A stretch of DNA of 64,000 bases from Paraplanobispora siamensis (GTDB lineage Bacteria; Actinomycetota; Actinomycetes; Streptosporangiales; Streptosporangiaceae). A program made the position numbers and the translations under genes. Under the pieces are notes generated by a model that worked only from the letters and a program-made list of their open reading frames with translations, had not been told where the DNA came from and ran no database searches. The DNA lies in the NCBI RefSeq assembly GCF_016863175.1, contig NZ_BOOJ01000010.1, positions 55,631 to 119,630 of the forward strand, written 5' to 3'. Shown piece by piece: positions 33,545 to 41,480 of this stretch. Position 1 is the stretch's first letter. Every line of letters starts with the position of its first letter.

Positions 33545-34206
33545 GCATGGGGGAGCGGCGTCCGACCCGCATCCTGCTGGCCGACGACCACGCGCTGGTC
33601 CGCCAGGGGCTGCGGCTGATCCTGGACGCGGAACCCGACCTGACCGTCGTCGCCGAGGCCGGCAACGGCGCCGAGGCCGTGGAGCTGGCCGACGCCCGCG
33701 AGGTCGATCTGGCCATCCTGGACATCGCCATGCCCCGGATGACCGGTATCCAGGCCGCGCGCGAGATCTCCCGGCGTGCGCCGGAGATCCGGCTCCTCAT
33801 GCTGTCGATGTACGACAACGAGCAGTACCTCTTCGAGTCCCTGCGCGCCGGCGCCTGCGGCTACGTGCTCAAGTCCGTCGCCGACCGGGACCTGCTGGAG
33901 GCCTGCCGGGCGGCCATGCGCGGGGAGCCCTTCCTCTACCCGGGCGCGGTCACCACCCTCATCCGCGACTACCTGCGGCGCGACGACGCCGCCGAACGGC
34001 AGCCCGCCGACGTGCTCACCCCGCGGGAGGAGGAGATCCTCAAGCTCGTCGCCGAGGGGCACTCCTCCAAGGACATCGCCGACATGCTGGTCATCAGCGT
34101 GAAGACCGTCGACCGGCACCGCGCCAACATCCTGGGCAAGCTCGGCATGCGCGACCGGCTGGAGCTGACCCGCTACGCCATCCGCGCGGGCCTGATCGAG
34201 CCGTGA
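33541..34206 (+). CDS. NarL/FixJ family response regulator
   Basis: The 221-residue protein has receiver ILLADDHALVRQGLRLIL with phospho-Asp61 (LAILDIAMP) and output LuxR-type HTH (LTPREEEILKLVAEGHSSKDIADML, VKTVDRHRANILGKLG). It pairs with the overlapping sensor kinase. GTG 33541 is taken as start; ATG 33547 is an alternative with better spacing from the GGGGGAGAGG site. Confidence 0.9.
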   Translation: MSMGERRPTRILLADDHALVRQGLRLILDAEPDLTVVAEAGNGAEAVELADAREVDLAILDIAMPRMTGIQAAREISRRAPEIRLLMLSMYDNEQYLFESLRAGACGYVLKSVADRDLLEACRAAMRGEPFLYPGAVTTLIRDYLRRDDAAERQPADVLTPREEEILKLVAEGHSSKDIADMLVISVKTVDRHRANILGKLGMRDRLELTRYAIRAGLIEP

Positions 34207-34220
34207 CCCGAAGCCCGCCT

Positions 34221-34248
34221 GGCCGTCACCGCCGCCCGGAGGACGGCC
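34221..34248. terminator. Inverted repeat between convergent genes
   Basis: GGCCGTC (34221-34227) and GACGGCC (34242-34248) flank a 14-nt loop between the response regulator and the convergent ArsR-type gene. A weak terminator candidate. Confidence 0.35.
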
Positions 34249-34254
34249 GGGCCC

Positions 34255-35247
34255 TCACCGCCGCCCGGCGGTCCCGCCGGTCAGTTCCTCGCCCAGCGGG
34301 CTGAGGCGGTACAGCACCCGCCGCCCGTCACGGGCCCGGCTGACCAGGCCCGTGGCGTGCAGCACGCGCAGGTGCTGGGACACCGCGCTCGGGGTCACCC
34401 TCAGGCGGCGGGCGAGCTCGACCGTGGGCATCGGCTCCGACAGCAGGCCGAGCAGCCTCGCCCTAGGCGCGCCGAGCAGCGACACGAGAGCCGCCGCGTC
34501 GGCGACCGGAGCCGGTTCCCACAGCGTCGCCACCCCGCGGCCGGGATACACCAGCAGCGGCGCCTCCTGCGGGCTGAGCGGCGGAGCGGGCTTGTGGGCG
34601 AACACCGACGGCACCAGCAGAAGCCCCCGCCCGTCCGCCGCGACACGGTGGTCGCCGATCATCTTGTCGATGCGCAGAGTGCCGTCGTGCCAGCGCAGGT
34701 TGGGATGCATGTCGGCGAACAGCAGACGCGCGCCGCCCACGGCCAGCTGCCGCGCTCGGTAGGTCATGTCGGCCTCCAGCACGAGCCGCATCCGGGGCCA
34801 CGCCGGTTCGACGGCGATCCGCCAGTAGTCCCGCAGGAGCTCGCACACCGCGTCGCGCAGCCCGGCGACGGCGGCGTCGTCACCGGTGGCGGCCGCGCCC
34901 AGCGCCTCGGGAAGCGGGTCCGGCGCGTGCGTGGCCGACAGGTCGCGGCGGACGATCTCCGGAGGCGTCCGCCGTACGGTGGCCAGTTCCTCCCCGAAGT
35001 CCGCGGCGAAGACCGCAGGGCGCGGGGTCAGGAAGTCGGGGAGGGGGAGGCGCCGTCCGACCAGGGACGTCAGCAGCCCGGTGTCGAGCCCGTCGAGCCT
35101 TCCCAGGACGGACCTGCGCCATGGGAGGTGCAGCGCGTGCAGGCCCGGATCGCACAGTATCCGCAGGCTGAAGACCGTCTCGTTCAACGGGGAGATCGCG
35201 AACCGGGTGTCCGCGAGGTCCTCGACACCGAGCACGAATTCGATCAT
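34255..35247 (-). CDS. DUF5937/ArsR-type winged-helix regulator
   Basis: The 330-residue protein has an N-terminal part of about 240 residues (ALHLPWRRSVLGRLDGLD, FADMHPNLRWHDGTL, VFAHKPAPPL) matching DUF5937-bearing ArsR proteins, and a C-terminal winged helix (TVELARRLRVTPSAVSQHLRVLHATGLVSRARDGRRVLYRLS). No metal Cys cluster is seen, so the signal is not metal by the usual scheme. It is divergent from an MFS exporter and is its likely repressor. The ATG at 35247 lies next to the short shared promoter. Confidence 0.85.
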   Translation of the reverse strand: MIEFVLGVEDLADTRFAISPLNETVFSLRILCDPGLHALHLPWRRSVLGRLDGLDTGLLTSLVGRRLPLPDFLTPRPAVFAADFGEELATVRRTPPEIVRRDLSATHAPDPLPEALGAAATGDDAAVAGLRDAVCELLRDYWRIAVEPAWPRMRLVLEADMTYRARQLAVGGARLLFADMHPNLRWHDGTLRIDKMIGDHRVAADGRGLLLVPSVFAHKPAPPLSPQEAPLLVYPGRGVATLWEPAPVADAAALVSLLGAPRARLLGLLSEPMPTVELARRLRVTPSAVSQHLRVLHATGLVSRARDGRRVLYRLSPLGEELTGGTAGRR

Positions 35248-35303
35248 TAAGCCTCACGCTACATCAATTGGCGCCGGGGCCGCTGTGGCGTGGACTTCGA
35301 CGC

Positions 35304-36836
35304 ATGGAACCCACGGCTCACAGACAACCCGCAGCCCATGGACGACCGGCAGATCACGCACGGGGCACCGCGATCCGCAGGGGTGCGGCGACCGGTACGG
35401 GCAGGAAGACCGGGACGGGCATGGCGACCGGTGCGGGTACGGCGGATGTCACGGGTGCGGCCGCCGGCACCGGTATCGCACGGGACTCCGGCGGGCCCGG
35501 CGCGGCCGGTTCTCCGTGCCCGCCGCCCCGTCTGAGCCGCCGGGTGATCCTGCTGCTGGCCGTCACCTGCGGGGTGGCCGTGGGCAACGTCTACTTCCCC
35601 CAGGCCGTCAACCCGTCGGTCGCCTCCGGCCTGTCCGTGACCCCCGACGCCGCCGCGCTGGTGGTGACCGCGGCGCAGTTCGGCTACGCGGCCGGGATCT
35701 TCCTGCTGGTGCCGCTCGGCGACCGGCTCCCGCACCGCCGGCTGATCGTCACCCTGCTCGCCCTCACCGGCCTGGGACTGCTCGCCGCGGGCGCCGTCCC
35801 CGCACTCGCTCCGCTCATCGGAGTGAGCGCCCTCGTCGGCGTCACGACCGTGGTCGCGCAGATCATCGGCCCCATGGCGATGGGGCTGGTGGCCGATGAC
35901 CGCCGTGGGGAGGTCAGCGGCATCCTGCTGAGCGGATCCATCGGCGGCATGCTGCTGTCGCGCACCGTCGGCGGGGCCGCCGGCCAGTGGCTGGGCTGGC
36001 GGGCACCCTACCTGCTGGCCGCGGCGCTGACCCTGCTCGCGGCGGCGCTCCTGGCCCGCGCACTGCCCGCCACGACCCGGCCGGTACGGCAGCGGCCTCC
36101 GAGCGCGGCGGTACGGCGACGCCACCCGGCCCCGCCGCAGACGGCTCCGGCGCGGGAGCGCCATGCGGCCCCGCCGCAGACGGCTCCACCGTCCCGGGAG
36201 CGCCATCCGGCCCCGCCGGTGCGGGAGCGTTATCCGGCGCTCCTGGCCGGGGCGCTCCGGCTGCTGCGCGCCGAGCCAGACCTGCGCCGTTCCTGCTTCT
36301 ACCAGGCCATGCTCTTCGCCGGTTTCTCGGCGCTCTGGACCAGTGTCGCGCTGCTGCTGACCGGCCCGGCCTACGGCCTGGGCACGTCGGCGGTCGGCGC
36401 GCTCGCCCTGGTCAACGCCGCGACCATGCTGTGCACGCCGCTCGCGGGACGGCAGGTGGACCGCCGGGGGCCCGACGCGGTCAACCTCGTCTGCATGCTC
36501 GGAGCGGTCGCCGCGGCCCTCGTCCTGCTGCCCGGCGGTCTCGGCGGGGCGGCGGGCCTGACGGCGCTCGTGCTGGGGTCGCTGCTGCTCGACGTCGCGA
36601 TGCAGTCGGGGATGGTGGCCAACCAGGTGCGGATCTACGCCCTGCGGCCCGAGATCCGCAGCAGGCTCAACACCGCCTACATGACATGCGCCTACGTCGG
36701 CGGCGCCATGGGCTCCTGGCTCGGGGCGCGCGCCTACGCCCACGCCGGATGGCGGAGCGTGTGCGCGCTGGTGGCCGCGCTCGCCGCCCTCGCCCTGGTC
36801 CGTCATCTCAAGTTCATGTACGGGCGGCGTGGTTGA
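35304..36836 (+). CDS. MFS transporter (drug:H+ antiporter type) with repeat-bearing central loop
   Basis: The 510-residue protein has a Gly/Ala/Thr-rich N-terminus of about 75 residues that is not MFS-like, then about 12 hydrophobic segments with loop 2-3 LVPLGDRLPHRRL. The central cytosolic loop contains an expanded RH-PAPP-QTAP repeat (nt 36120-36239). Export of a hydrophobic compound under control of the divergent ArsR-type gene is inferred. The start is uncertain: ATG 35304 is chosen, with TTG 35268 and ATG 35421 as alternatives; the latter would remove much of the odd N-terminus. Confidence 0.75.
   Translation: MEPTAHRQPAAHGRPADHARGTAIRRGAATGTGRKTGTGMATGAGTADVTGAAAGTGIARDSGGPGAAGSPCPPPRLSRRVILLLAVTCGVAVGNVYFPQAVNPSVASGLSVTPDAAALVVTAAQFGYAAGIFLLVPLGDRLPHRRLIVTLLALTGLGLLAAGAVPALAPLIGVSALVGVTTVVAQIIGPMAMGLVADDRRGEVSGILLSGSIGGMLLSRTVGGAAGQWLGWRAPYLLAAALTLLAAALLARALPATTRPVRQRPPSAAVRRRHPAPPQTAPARERHAAPPQTAPPSRERHPAPPVRERYPALLAGALRLLRAEPDLRRSCFYQAMLFAGFSALWTSVALLLTGPAYGLGTSAVGALALVNAATMLCTPLAGRQVDRRGPDAVNLVCMLGAVAAALVLLPGGLGGAAGLTALVLGSLLLDVAMQSGMVANQVRIYALRPEIRSRLNTAYMTCAYVGGAMGSWLGARAYAHAGWRSVCALVAALAALALVRHLKFMYGRRG
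36120..36239 (+). repeat. Degenerate coding tandem repeat in MFS central loop
   Basis: Units of 39 (36120-36158), 42 (36159-36200) and 27 bp (36201-36227) plus a partial fourth, each opening CGCCA(C/T) and ending CGGGAG. They encode R-H-x-A-P-P-(Q-T-A-P)-R-E motifs. Length differences are multiples of three, so the frame is kept. Confidence 0.75.
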
Positions 36837-36892
36837 AGGCGGCCCGAGGGCTGTTCATACTCCGAAGGACACCGGTCTGAGGAGGCTGCCCC

Positions 36893-37432
36893 GTGCTGTA
36901 CGTCTTCGGTTTCGAACGGATCGGCGTGGCGGTGAGCGACATCTTCTTCGTCGACCCGAACCCGGACAAGGGGCAGGAGGGCGCCGAGCGCGGCGTCCGC
37001 CTGGAGGTGCGGGTGCTGGAGCAGGCGGAGCTGAAGGGCTCGATCTACTCGGCGCGGCCCATCCGGGTCGACCGGCCCGTCTGGCGGGTGGACCTGCTGG
37101 AGTCGGTCGCCGGGGAGCCGGGCAGCTTCGACCGGACCCACCACCACCCGGCCTTCACCGGCTGGGAACCGGGCCCGCGGGTGTTCGACAAGGAGCTGTC
37201 GGCCGACCCCCTCGGCTGGCTGGAGGGCAGGCTCGGCGACCTGGACGGCGTGCTGCGGGAGGCGGGCGTCGAGCCCGACGACGCCACCGCCGCCGACGCG
37301 GCCCGGCTCCGGGAGCGCGCCCCGGAGATCGTCGACAGTGCGCGCCGGCTGCTGGCCGGGGTACGGGCCGGCGAGCTCGCCCGGCCGCCCGGGGAGGGGC
37401 CGGACGACAACGTCCGCGCGAGCTGGCTGTGA
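36893..37432 (+). CDS. Conserved hypothetical protein
   Basis: The 179-residue soluble acidic protein begins MLYVFGFERIGVAVSDIFFVDPN and contains SIYSARPIRVDRPVWRVDLLES and HHHPAFTGWEPGPRVFD segments. The C-terminal third is helical and Ala/Arg-rich. I do not recognise a domain; His and Asp residues in the middle could form a metal site but there is no motif. The GTG at 36893 is set by GGAGG (36881-36885) 7 nt upstream. It is probably monocistronic. Confidence 0.7.
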   Translation: MLYVFGFERIGVAVSDIFFVDPNPDKGQEGAERGVRLEVRVLEQAELKGSIYSARPIRVDRPVWRVDLLESVAGEPGSFDRTHHHPAFTGWEPGPRVFDKELSADPLGWLEGRLGDLDGVLREAGVEPDDATAADAARLRERAPEIVDSARRLLAGVRAGELARPPGEGPDDNVRASWL

Positions 37433-37522
37433 CCCGGTGCCTGTCCGCGGGCTGGGTGCGGTCCGGTTTTCTTCCGTGAGCCGGTTGTGATCCGTTCTCG
37501 TGACCCCGCGCCGGTGAACGCC

Positions 37523-37560
37523 GCCCTCGGGAGCCCGCCCTCGGGAGCCCGCCCTCGTGA
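37523..37560 (+). repeat. 14-bp tandem repeat, about 2.7 copies
   Basis: GCCCTCGGGAGCCC at 37523-37536 and 37537-37550, with a partial third copy from 37551. It is intergenic between convergent genes. Confidence 0.65.
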
Positions 37561-37577
37561 GCGCCGCGGGCGGGCGC

Positions 37578-37597
37578 CCGGCCCGGCGGCGGGCCGG
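37578..37597. terminator. Hairpin between convergent genes
   Basis: CCGGCCCG (37578-37585), loop GCGG, CGGGCCGG (37590-37597); perfect 8-bp stem, 15 nt past the RidA stop on the minus strand. Confidence 0.5.
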
Positions 37598-37612
37598 ACG
37601 CCCCGGGGCGGG

Positions 37613-38029
37613 TCAGCCGGCGGCCACCACCTCCAGCTCCACCAGCCAGTCGCTGACGAGCGTCTGAACGACGATCGCCGTGGTGGGGATGGTGCGGCCG
37701 CCCAGCGCCTTCACCCGGGCCGCGGCGTTCTCCTCGGCGTAGGAGGCGTCGCGCAGATAACTGGTGAGCCGGACGATGTTGTCCACGGTCATGCCGGCCG
37801 AGGCCAGGATCGCGCGCAGGTTGGCCCAGACGAGGTCGAGTTGTTCGCCGAGCGTGGCCCCGGCCGCGCCCGAGGGGTCCAGTCCCATCGTTCCGGAGAC
37901 GAACAGCAGCCGCTGCGCGTCGCGGACCTCCACCGCGTGGACGTAGTCGTCGGTGGTGGCGTACACCCCGTCCGCCGGATCGTGCGTGATGATCTCCATC
38001 TGCGGGTTCGTGGTCATGATCTGGATCAT
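37613..38029 (-). CDS. RidA family (YjgF/YER057c/UK114) protein
   Basis: The 138-residue protein has DAQRLLFVSGTMGLDPSG, DNIVRLTSYLRD (the conserved Arg) and VSDWLVELEVVAAG at the C-terminus. The family hydrolyses reactive enamine/imine intermediates such as 2-aminoacrylate; subgroup members differ in activity. Length is usual for the family. The ATG at 38029 follows GGGAG; ATG 38017 is an alternative. It is divergent from the SWIM-led operon, 62 bp apart. Confidence 0.85.
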   Translation of the reverse strand: MIQIMTTNPQMEIITHDPADGVYATTDDYVHAVEVRDAQRLLFVSGTMGLDPSGAAGATLGEQLDLVWANLRAILASAGMTVDNIVRLTSYLRDASYAEENAAARVKALGGRTIPTTAIVVQTLVSDWLVELEVVAAG

Positions 38030-38091
38030 GGCAGCTCCCGCTCCCGGGTTCGCCCCGTTTTCTGTCGGAGCGCTTCGCTACGTTCCCGCTC

Positions 38092-38595
38092 ATGATTGAC
38101 GGATCACCCGACGGCGCAGCCGTGTGGGAACAACACAGCAGGGTGCGGGTGGTGCCGCCCGTCCGGCCGCGCAAGCTGGCGAAGGTGCCCTTCGTCGAGC
38201 TGGCGGACGGCCGGCTGCAGGGAGTGGTGTCGAGCGGCTCGGACATCGGCCGGGTCTACGTCTCCTCCATCGCCGCGGGCACCCACGCCTACAACTGCAG
38301 CACCAACAACAACCGCCCGTGCGGCGGCCTGTACGGCGCGCCGTGCAAGCATCTGCAGGCCCTGGCCGCCGAGGCCGTGCTGCAGTACGGCCTCGACCGC
38401 GTGGCCCGCTATCTGCGGGTCGAGGTCCCCGAAGGCGCCGACCTGATCGGCTGCCTGGACGGCTCGCACGAGCCCGCCCCCGCCGCCATGGTGTTCAGCC
38501 GCTTCCTGCGCCACCTGGCCTACCTGGAGGTGCCCGACACCACCATGCCGATCCCGGAACTGCACTGGTTCCCGGCCCCGGGGACGGTGGGCTGA
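38092..38595 (+). CDS. SWIM-like zinc-finger protein, first gene of MoxR/vWA operon
   Basis: The 167-residue protein has a central zinc-binding region with Cys69, Cys77, Cys85 and His87 (YNCSTNNNRPCGG, then PCKHLQAL). This is a SWIM-type CxH end but with CX7C spacing in place of the usual CXC. SWIM domains bind DNA or proteins. The C-terminal part is helical, with FSRFLRHLAYLEVPD. Its TGA overlaps the next ATG (TGATG). The gene heads a five-gene unit; in E. coli the comparable SWIM protein YehQ is also next to a vWA and MoxR pair. Confidence 0.72.
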   Translation: MIDGSPDGAAVWEQHSRVRVVPPVRPRKLAKVPFVELADGRLQGVVSSGSDIGRVYVSSIAAGTHAYNCSTNNNRPCGGLYGAPCKHLQALAAEAVLQYGLDRVARYLRVEVPEGADLIGCLDGSHEPAPAAMVFSRFLRHLAYLEVPDTTMPIPELHWFPAPGTVG

Positions 38596-39992
38596 TGCTG
38601 GCCGTACAGCTGACTGCGCTGCTCGGCGGCGACCCGCAGGGCGCCCCGGAGGCGCTCGCCCTGGTGCACGGCTTCGACGAGGCCCTCGTGCACGGCCTGG
38701 GCCGCCTCGCCGAGGAGCGCGCCGAGGCGCTGGACGCCCTGGCCGGCGCCTTCGCCGCCACCCCGATCGGCGAGCGGCTGGCGGAGGCCGCGGCCAAGGT
38801 CGCCTCCGGCTCGATCGCCGAGGAGCACCTGACGGCGCTGGCCGGCGGCCGGGCCGCGCTGCTCGGCGCCGTGCACGACGCCCTGCTCGCCGGGCTGGAC
38901 GCGGCGCTGGAACGCGAGCGCGCCCCCTGGCAGGCCGCGCCCGCCCCCGAGGCGGACGGCGCCGGCAACCTGACGGCCGGGGCCCGCTCCTGGCTTCGCG
39001 AGCTGGCCATCGCCGGCTGGCGCGGCGTCGACCACGACCTGGTCTCGGCCGCGGACCAGACCATCGAGGGACTGCTGGCCGTACCGGAGCAGCGCCGGCT
39101 GGCGGTGCTGCTGGACGGCCTGGCGGCCGAGCTGCGCGCCTGCTGCCCGGTCGGCACGATGGACCGGTTGCCGGTGCGGCGCTGGGCCGACCTGTGGACC
39201 CGGGCCCTGCTGCTGGCGCAGGGCGGCGCGGCCGGAGCCCCGCAGAGCGCGGGGACGGTGTCGGGGCGGCTGCTGATCCTCGGCGTCGACGTGCACGAGC
39301 ACGGCACCGCGGCCCAATTCCAGGTCCACGGAGTGCTGGAGCCCGCAGACGGCGGCCGGGCCCGGCTGGTGCGGACCGCCGTCACCGTCGCCAAGGTGGA
39401 CACCATCACCGGCCCCGCGACCTGGAAGCTGCCGAGCCGGCACCGGATGCTGCTGGCCGCGCTGGCGGACCGCCGCAGCCTGGACCTCACCGACATGCCC
39501 CTGCTCGACAGCGGCGATCTGGTCTGGCACGACGACCGGGCCGTGGTGGGCGGGCCCGCAGATCCGTTCACCGCCGCCCGGCTGACGCTCACCGGCGCGC
39601 TCGCCCCGGCGACGCCGCCGCTGGACCGCCACCCGGTGGGGATCGCCGAGCCCGTGCTGGTGGAGGGCTACCGCGTGACCGGGGAAGGCTCGTTCGACCT
39701 GGGCGGCGCCGTACTCGCCGTGGACACCGGACGGCTGCCCGCCTGCGGCCCGCTCACGCCCAAGCTGGTGGCCGCCTCCGCGGCGTGCGTCGGGCTGGTC
39801 CGCTGGGACGGCGGACGCTGGCTGCTGCAACCGCTCGCCGTACAGGCCACGGTCAAGAAGGAGACGGTCGAGGCCGGGACCGGTGACTGGGCGCTGGGCC
39901 CCACCGACCCCAAGGCGGTCAAGGCCGAGGCCCGGGCCGGGGACGCGGTCGCCGTCCTGCGTGAGCGGGCCGGACGGTTGCTGAGGCGATGA
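38595..39992 (+). CDS. Uncharacterised partner protein in MoxR/vWA operon
   Basis: The 465-residue soluble protein is Ala/Leu-rich. The first 200 residues are helical (ALALVHGFDEALVHGLGRLAEERAEAL, SWLRELAIAGWRGVDHDLVSAA); the rest is predicted more beta-rich, with WTRALLLAQGG, RLLILGVDVHEHGTAAQFQVHG and a C-terminal WDGGRWLLQPLAVQATVKKE. I recognise no domain with confidence. It may correspond to the non-SWIM portion of YehQ-like proteins, which would make the SWIM gene plus this gene a split YehQ; this is inference. It overlaps both neighbours (TGATG and ATGA). Confidence 0.7.
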   Translation: MLAVQLTALLGGDPQGAPEALALVHGFDEALVHGLGRLAEERAEALDALAGAFAATPIGERLAEAAAKVASGSIAEEHLTALAGGRAALLGAVHDALLAGLDAALERERAPWQAAPAPEADGAGNLTAGARSWLRELAIAGWRGVDHDLVSAADQTIEGLLAVPEQRRLAVLLDGLAAELRACCPVGTMDRLPVRRWADLWTRALLLAQGGAAGAPQSAGTVSGRLLILGVDVHEHGTAAQFQVHGVLEPADGGRARLVRTAVTVAKVDTITGPATWKLPSRHRMLLAALADRRSLDLTDMPLLDSGDLVWHDDRAVVGGPADPFTAARLTLTGALAPATPPLDRHPVGIAEPVLVEGYRVTGEGSFDLGGAVLAVDTGRLPACGPLTPKLVAASAACVGLVRWDGGRWLLQPLAVQATVKKETVEAGTGDWALGPTDPKAVKAEARAGDAVAVLRERAGRLLRR

Positions 39993-41467
39993 GCGACGAC
40001 ATGCCGACCGATGAGGGCGCTCCGGTGCACTCCGGCACCGTGACCGGCGAAGGCGAGACGACGGACGCCGCGCGCAACCGGCGCCAGGTGCTCTACTGGC
40101 GGCTGCTCGCCCGCCTGTTCGACCACGACGAGCAGCCCGCGCTGGAGACTGCGAGCATGGGCGTCGTCGGCGACCTGGGCCTGCCCGCGGCGCTGCTCGA
40201 CCCCTCGGTGTCGGTCGACACCCTGGTGCAGCGCTTCCCCGAACTGGCCGAGGAGTTCCGGAACCTGCTCGCGGAGGGGGACCGGGCACCCGGTGACGAG
40301 GTGCGCACGGCCGCCCTGATGTCGAAGCTGCTGCTCAACGTCTTCGCCACCGGGACGGGTGACATCACCGCCACCCAGCTCGCGGCCTGGCAGCAGGACG
40401 CGGACTGGTTCAGACAGGCCATGTGCTCCGGGCCGGGCAACGGCCCCGGCATGGGCATGGGCATGGGTGTGGGCCCCGGCGCCGGGGTGGGCGCGGGTGC
40501 CGGTGCGGGTGGTGGCGCAGGCGGGGGCATGGGCGTGGGCACCGGTCCCGGAACGGGCCCGGGCGTCGACCTCGACGGCCAGCTCGCCGCGACGCTGGCA
40601 AACCTGGAGGCCGACCTGGTCGGCCGGATGCGGCTGCGCGAGGTGCTGGCCGACCCGTCCCTGGCCCGCAAGCTCACGCCCAGCATGTCGCTCGTCGAGC
40701 AGCTGCTGCGTGACAAGTCCAACCTGTCGGGGGTGGCGCTGGCCAACGCCAAGGCGCTGATCCGCAGGTTCGTCGACGAGGTCGCCCAGGTGCTGCGCAC
40801 CCAGGTCGAGAAGGCCAGCGTGGGCGAGATCGACCGGTCGGTGCCGCCCAAGCGGGTGTTCCGCAACCTCGACCTCGAACGGACCATCTGGAAGAACCTC
40901 GTCAACTACAACCCCGAGGACCAGCGGCTCTACGTCGACCGGCTGTACTACCGGCGCACCGCCCGGCGCACCACGCCGGCCCGGATGATCGTGGTCGTCG
41001 ACCAGTCCGGCTCCATGGTCGACGCCATGGTGAACTGCACCATCCTGGCGTCGATCTTCACCGGGCTGCCCAAGGTGGACGTGCACCTGATCGCCTACGA
41101 CACCCGGGCCCTCGACCTCACCCCGTGGGTGCACGACCCCTTCGAGGTGCTGTTGCGCACCCAGCTCGGCGGCGGCACCGACGGCACGGCCGCCCTCGCC
41201 CTCGCCCAGCCCAAGGTCGCCGACCCGCGCAACACCGTGGTCGTGTGGATCTCGGACTTCTACGAGTGGAACTGCGAAGGCGTCTTCGCCGGACTGGAGG
41301 CGATGCACCGCTCCGGCGTCCGGGTCATCCCGGTCGGGTCGGTCAGCAGCGGCGGCCAGCAGAGCGTCAACCCCTGGTTCCGCCAGAAGCTCAAGGACAT
41401 GGGCGCGCCGGTCATCTCCGGCCACATCCGCAAGCTCGTGCTCGAACTCAAGAACTTCCTCGCTTAG
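39989..41467 (+). CDS. vWA-domain protein (YehP/CoxE-like) in MoxR operon
   Basis: The 492-residue protein has a helical N-terminal half, a Gly/Met-rich low-complexity linker (nt about 40431-40570, GMGMGMGVGPGAG type), a second helical stretch, and a C-terminal vWA domain. Its MIDAS motif is DQSGSM (Asp338, Ser340, Ser342). Metal-binding vWA proteins pair with MoxR ATPases to remodel or load cofactors into clients, as in CoxE-CoxD or methanol dehydrogenase maturation. No signal or membrane segment, so cytoplasmic. It starts inside the stop of the previous gene; the MoxR gene follows 13 nt later. Confidence 0.85.
   Translation: MSDDMPTDEGAPVHSGTVTGEGETTDAARNRRQVLYWRLLARLFDHDEQPALETASMGVVGDLGLPAALLDPSVSVDTLVQRFPELAEEFRNLLAEGDRAPGDEVRTAALMSKLLLNVFATGTGDITATQLAAWQQDADWFRQAMCSGPGNGPGMGMGMGVGPGAGVGAGAGAGGGAGGGMGVGTGPGTGPGVDLDGQLAATLANLEADLVGRMRLREVLADPSLARKLTPSMSLVEQLLRDKSNLSGVALANAKALIRRFVDEVAQVLRTQVEKASVGEIDRSVPPKRVFRNLDLERTIWKNLVNYNPEDQRLYVDRLYYRRTARRTTPARMIVVVDQSGSMVDAMVNCTILASIFTGLPKVDVHLIAYDTRALDLTPWVHDPFEVLLRTQLGGGTDGTAALALAQPKVADPRNTVVVWISDFYEWNCEGVFAGLEAMHRSGVRVIPVGSVSSGGQQSVNPWFRQKLKDMGAPVISGHIRKLVLELKNFLA
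40431..40570 (+). repeat. Gly-rich low-complexity coding tract in vWA protein
   Basis: Repeats of GGC-ATG and GGT-GCC type codons encode alternating Gly-Met, Gly-Val and Gly-Ala runs of about 40 residues linking two folded parts of the vWA protein. Unusual among the cytosolic proteins here. Confidence 0.65.
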
Positions 41468-41480
41468 GAGACCCCCTCAA

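Noticed and set aside
35268..35303. TTG 35268 as start of the MFS gene
   Set aside because: It would place the start within the shared promoter next to the divergent regulator, adding 12 residues with no MFS likeness.
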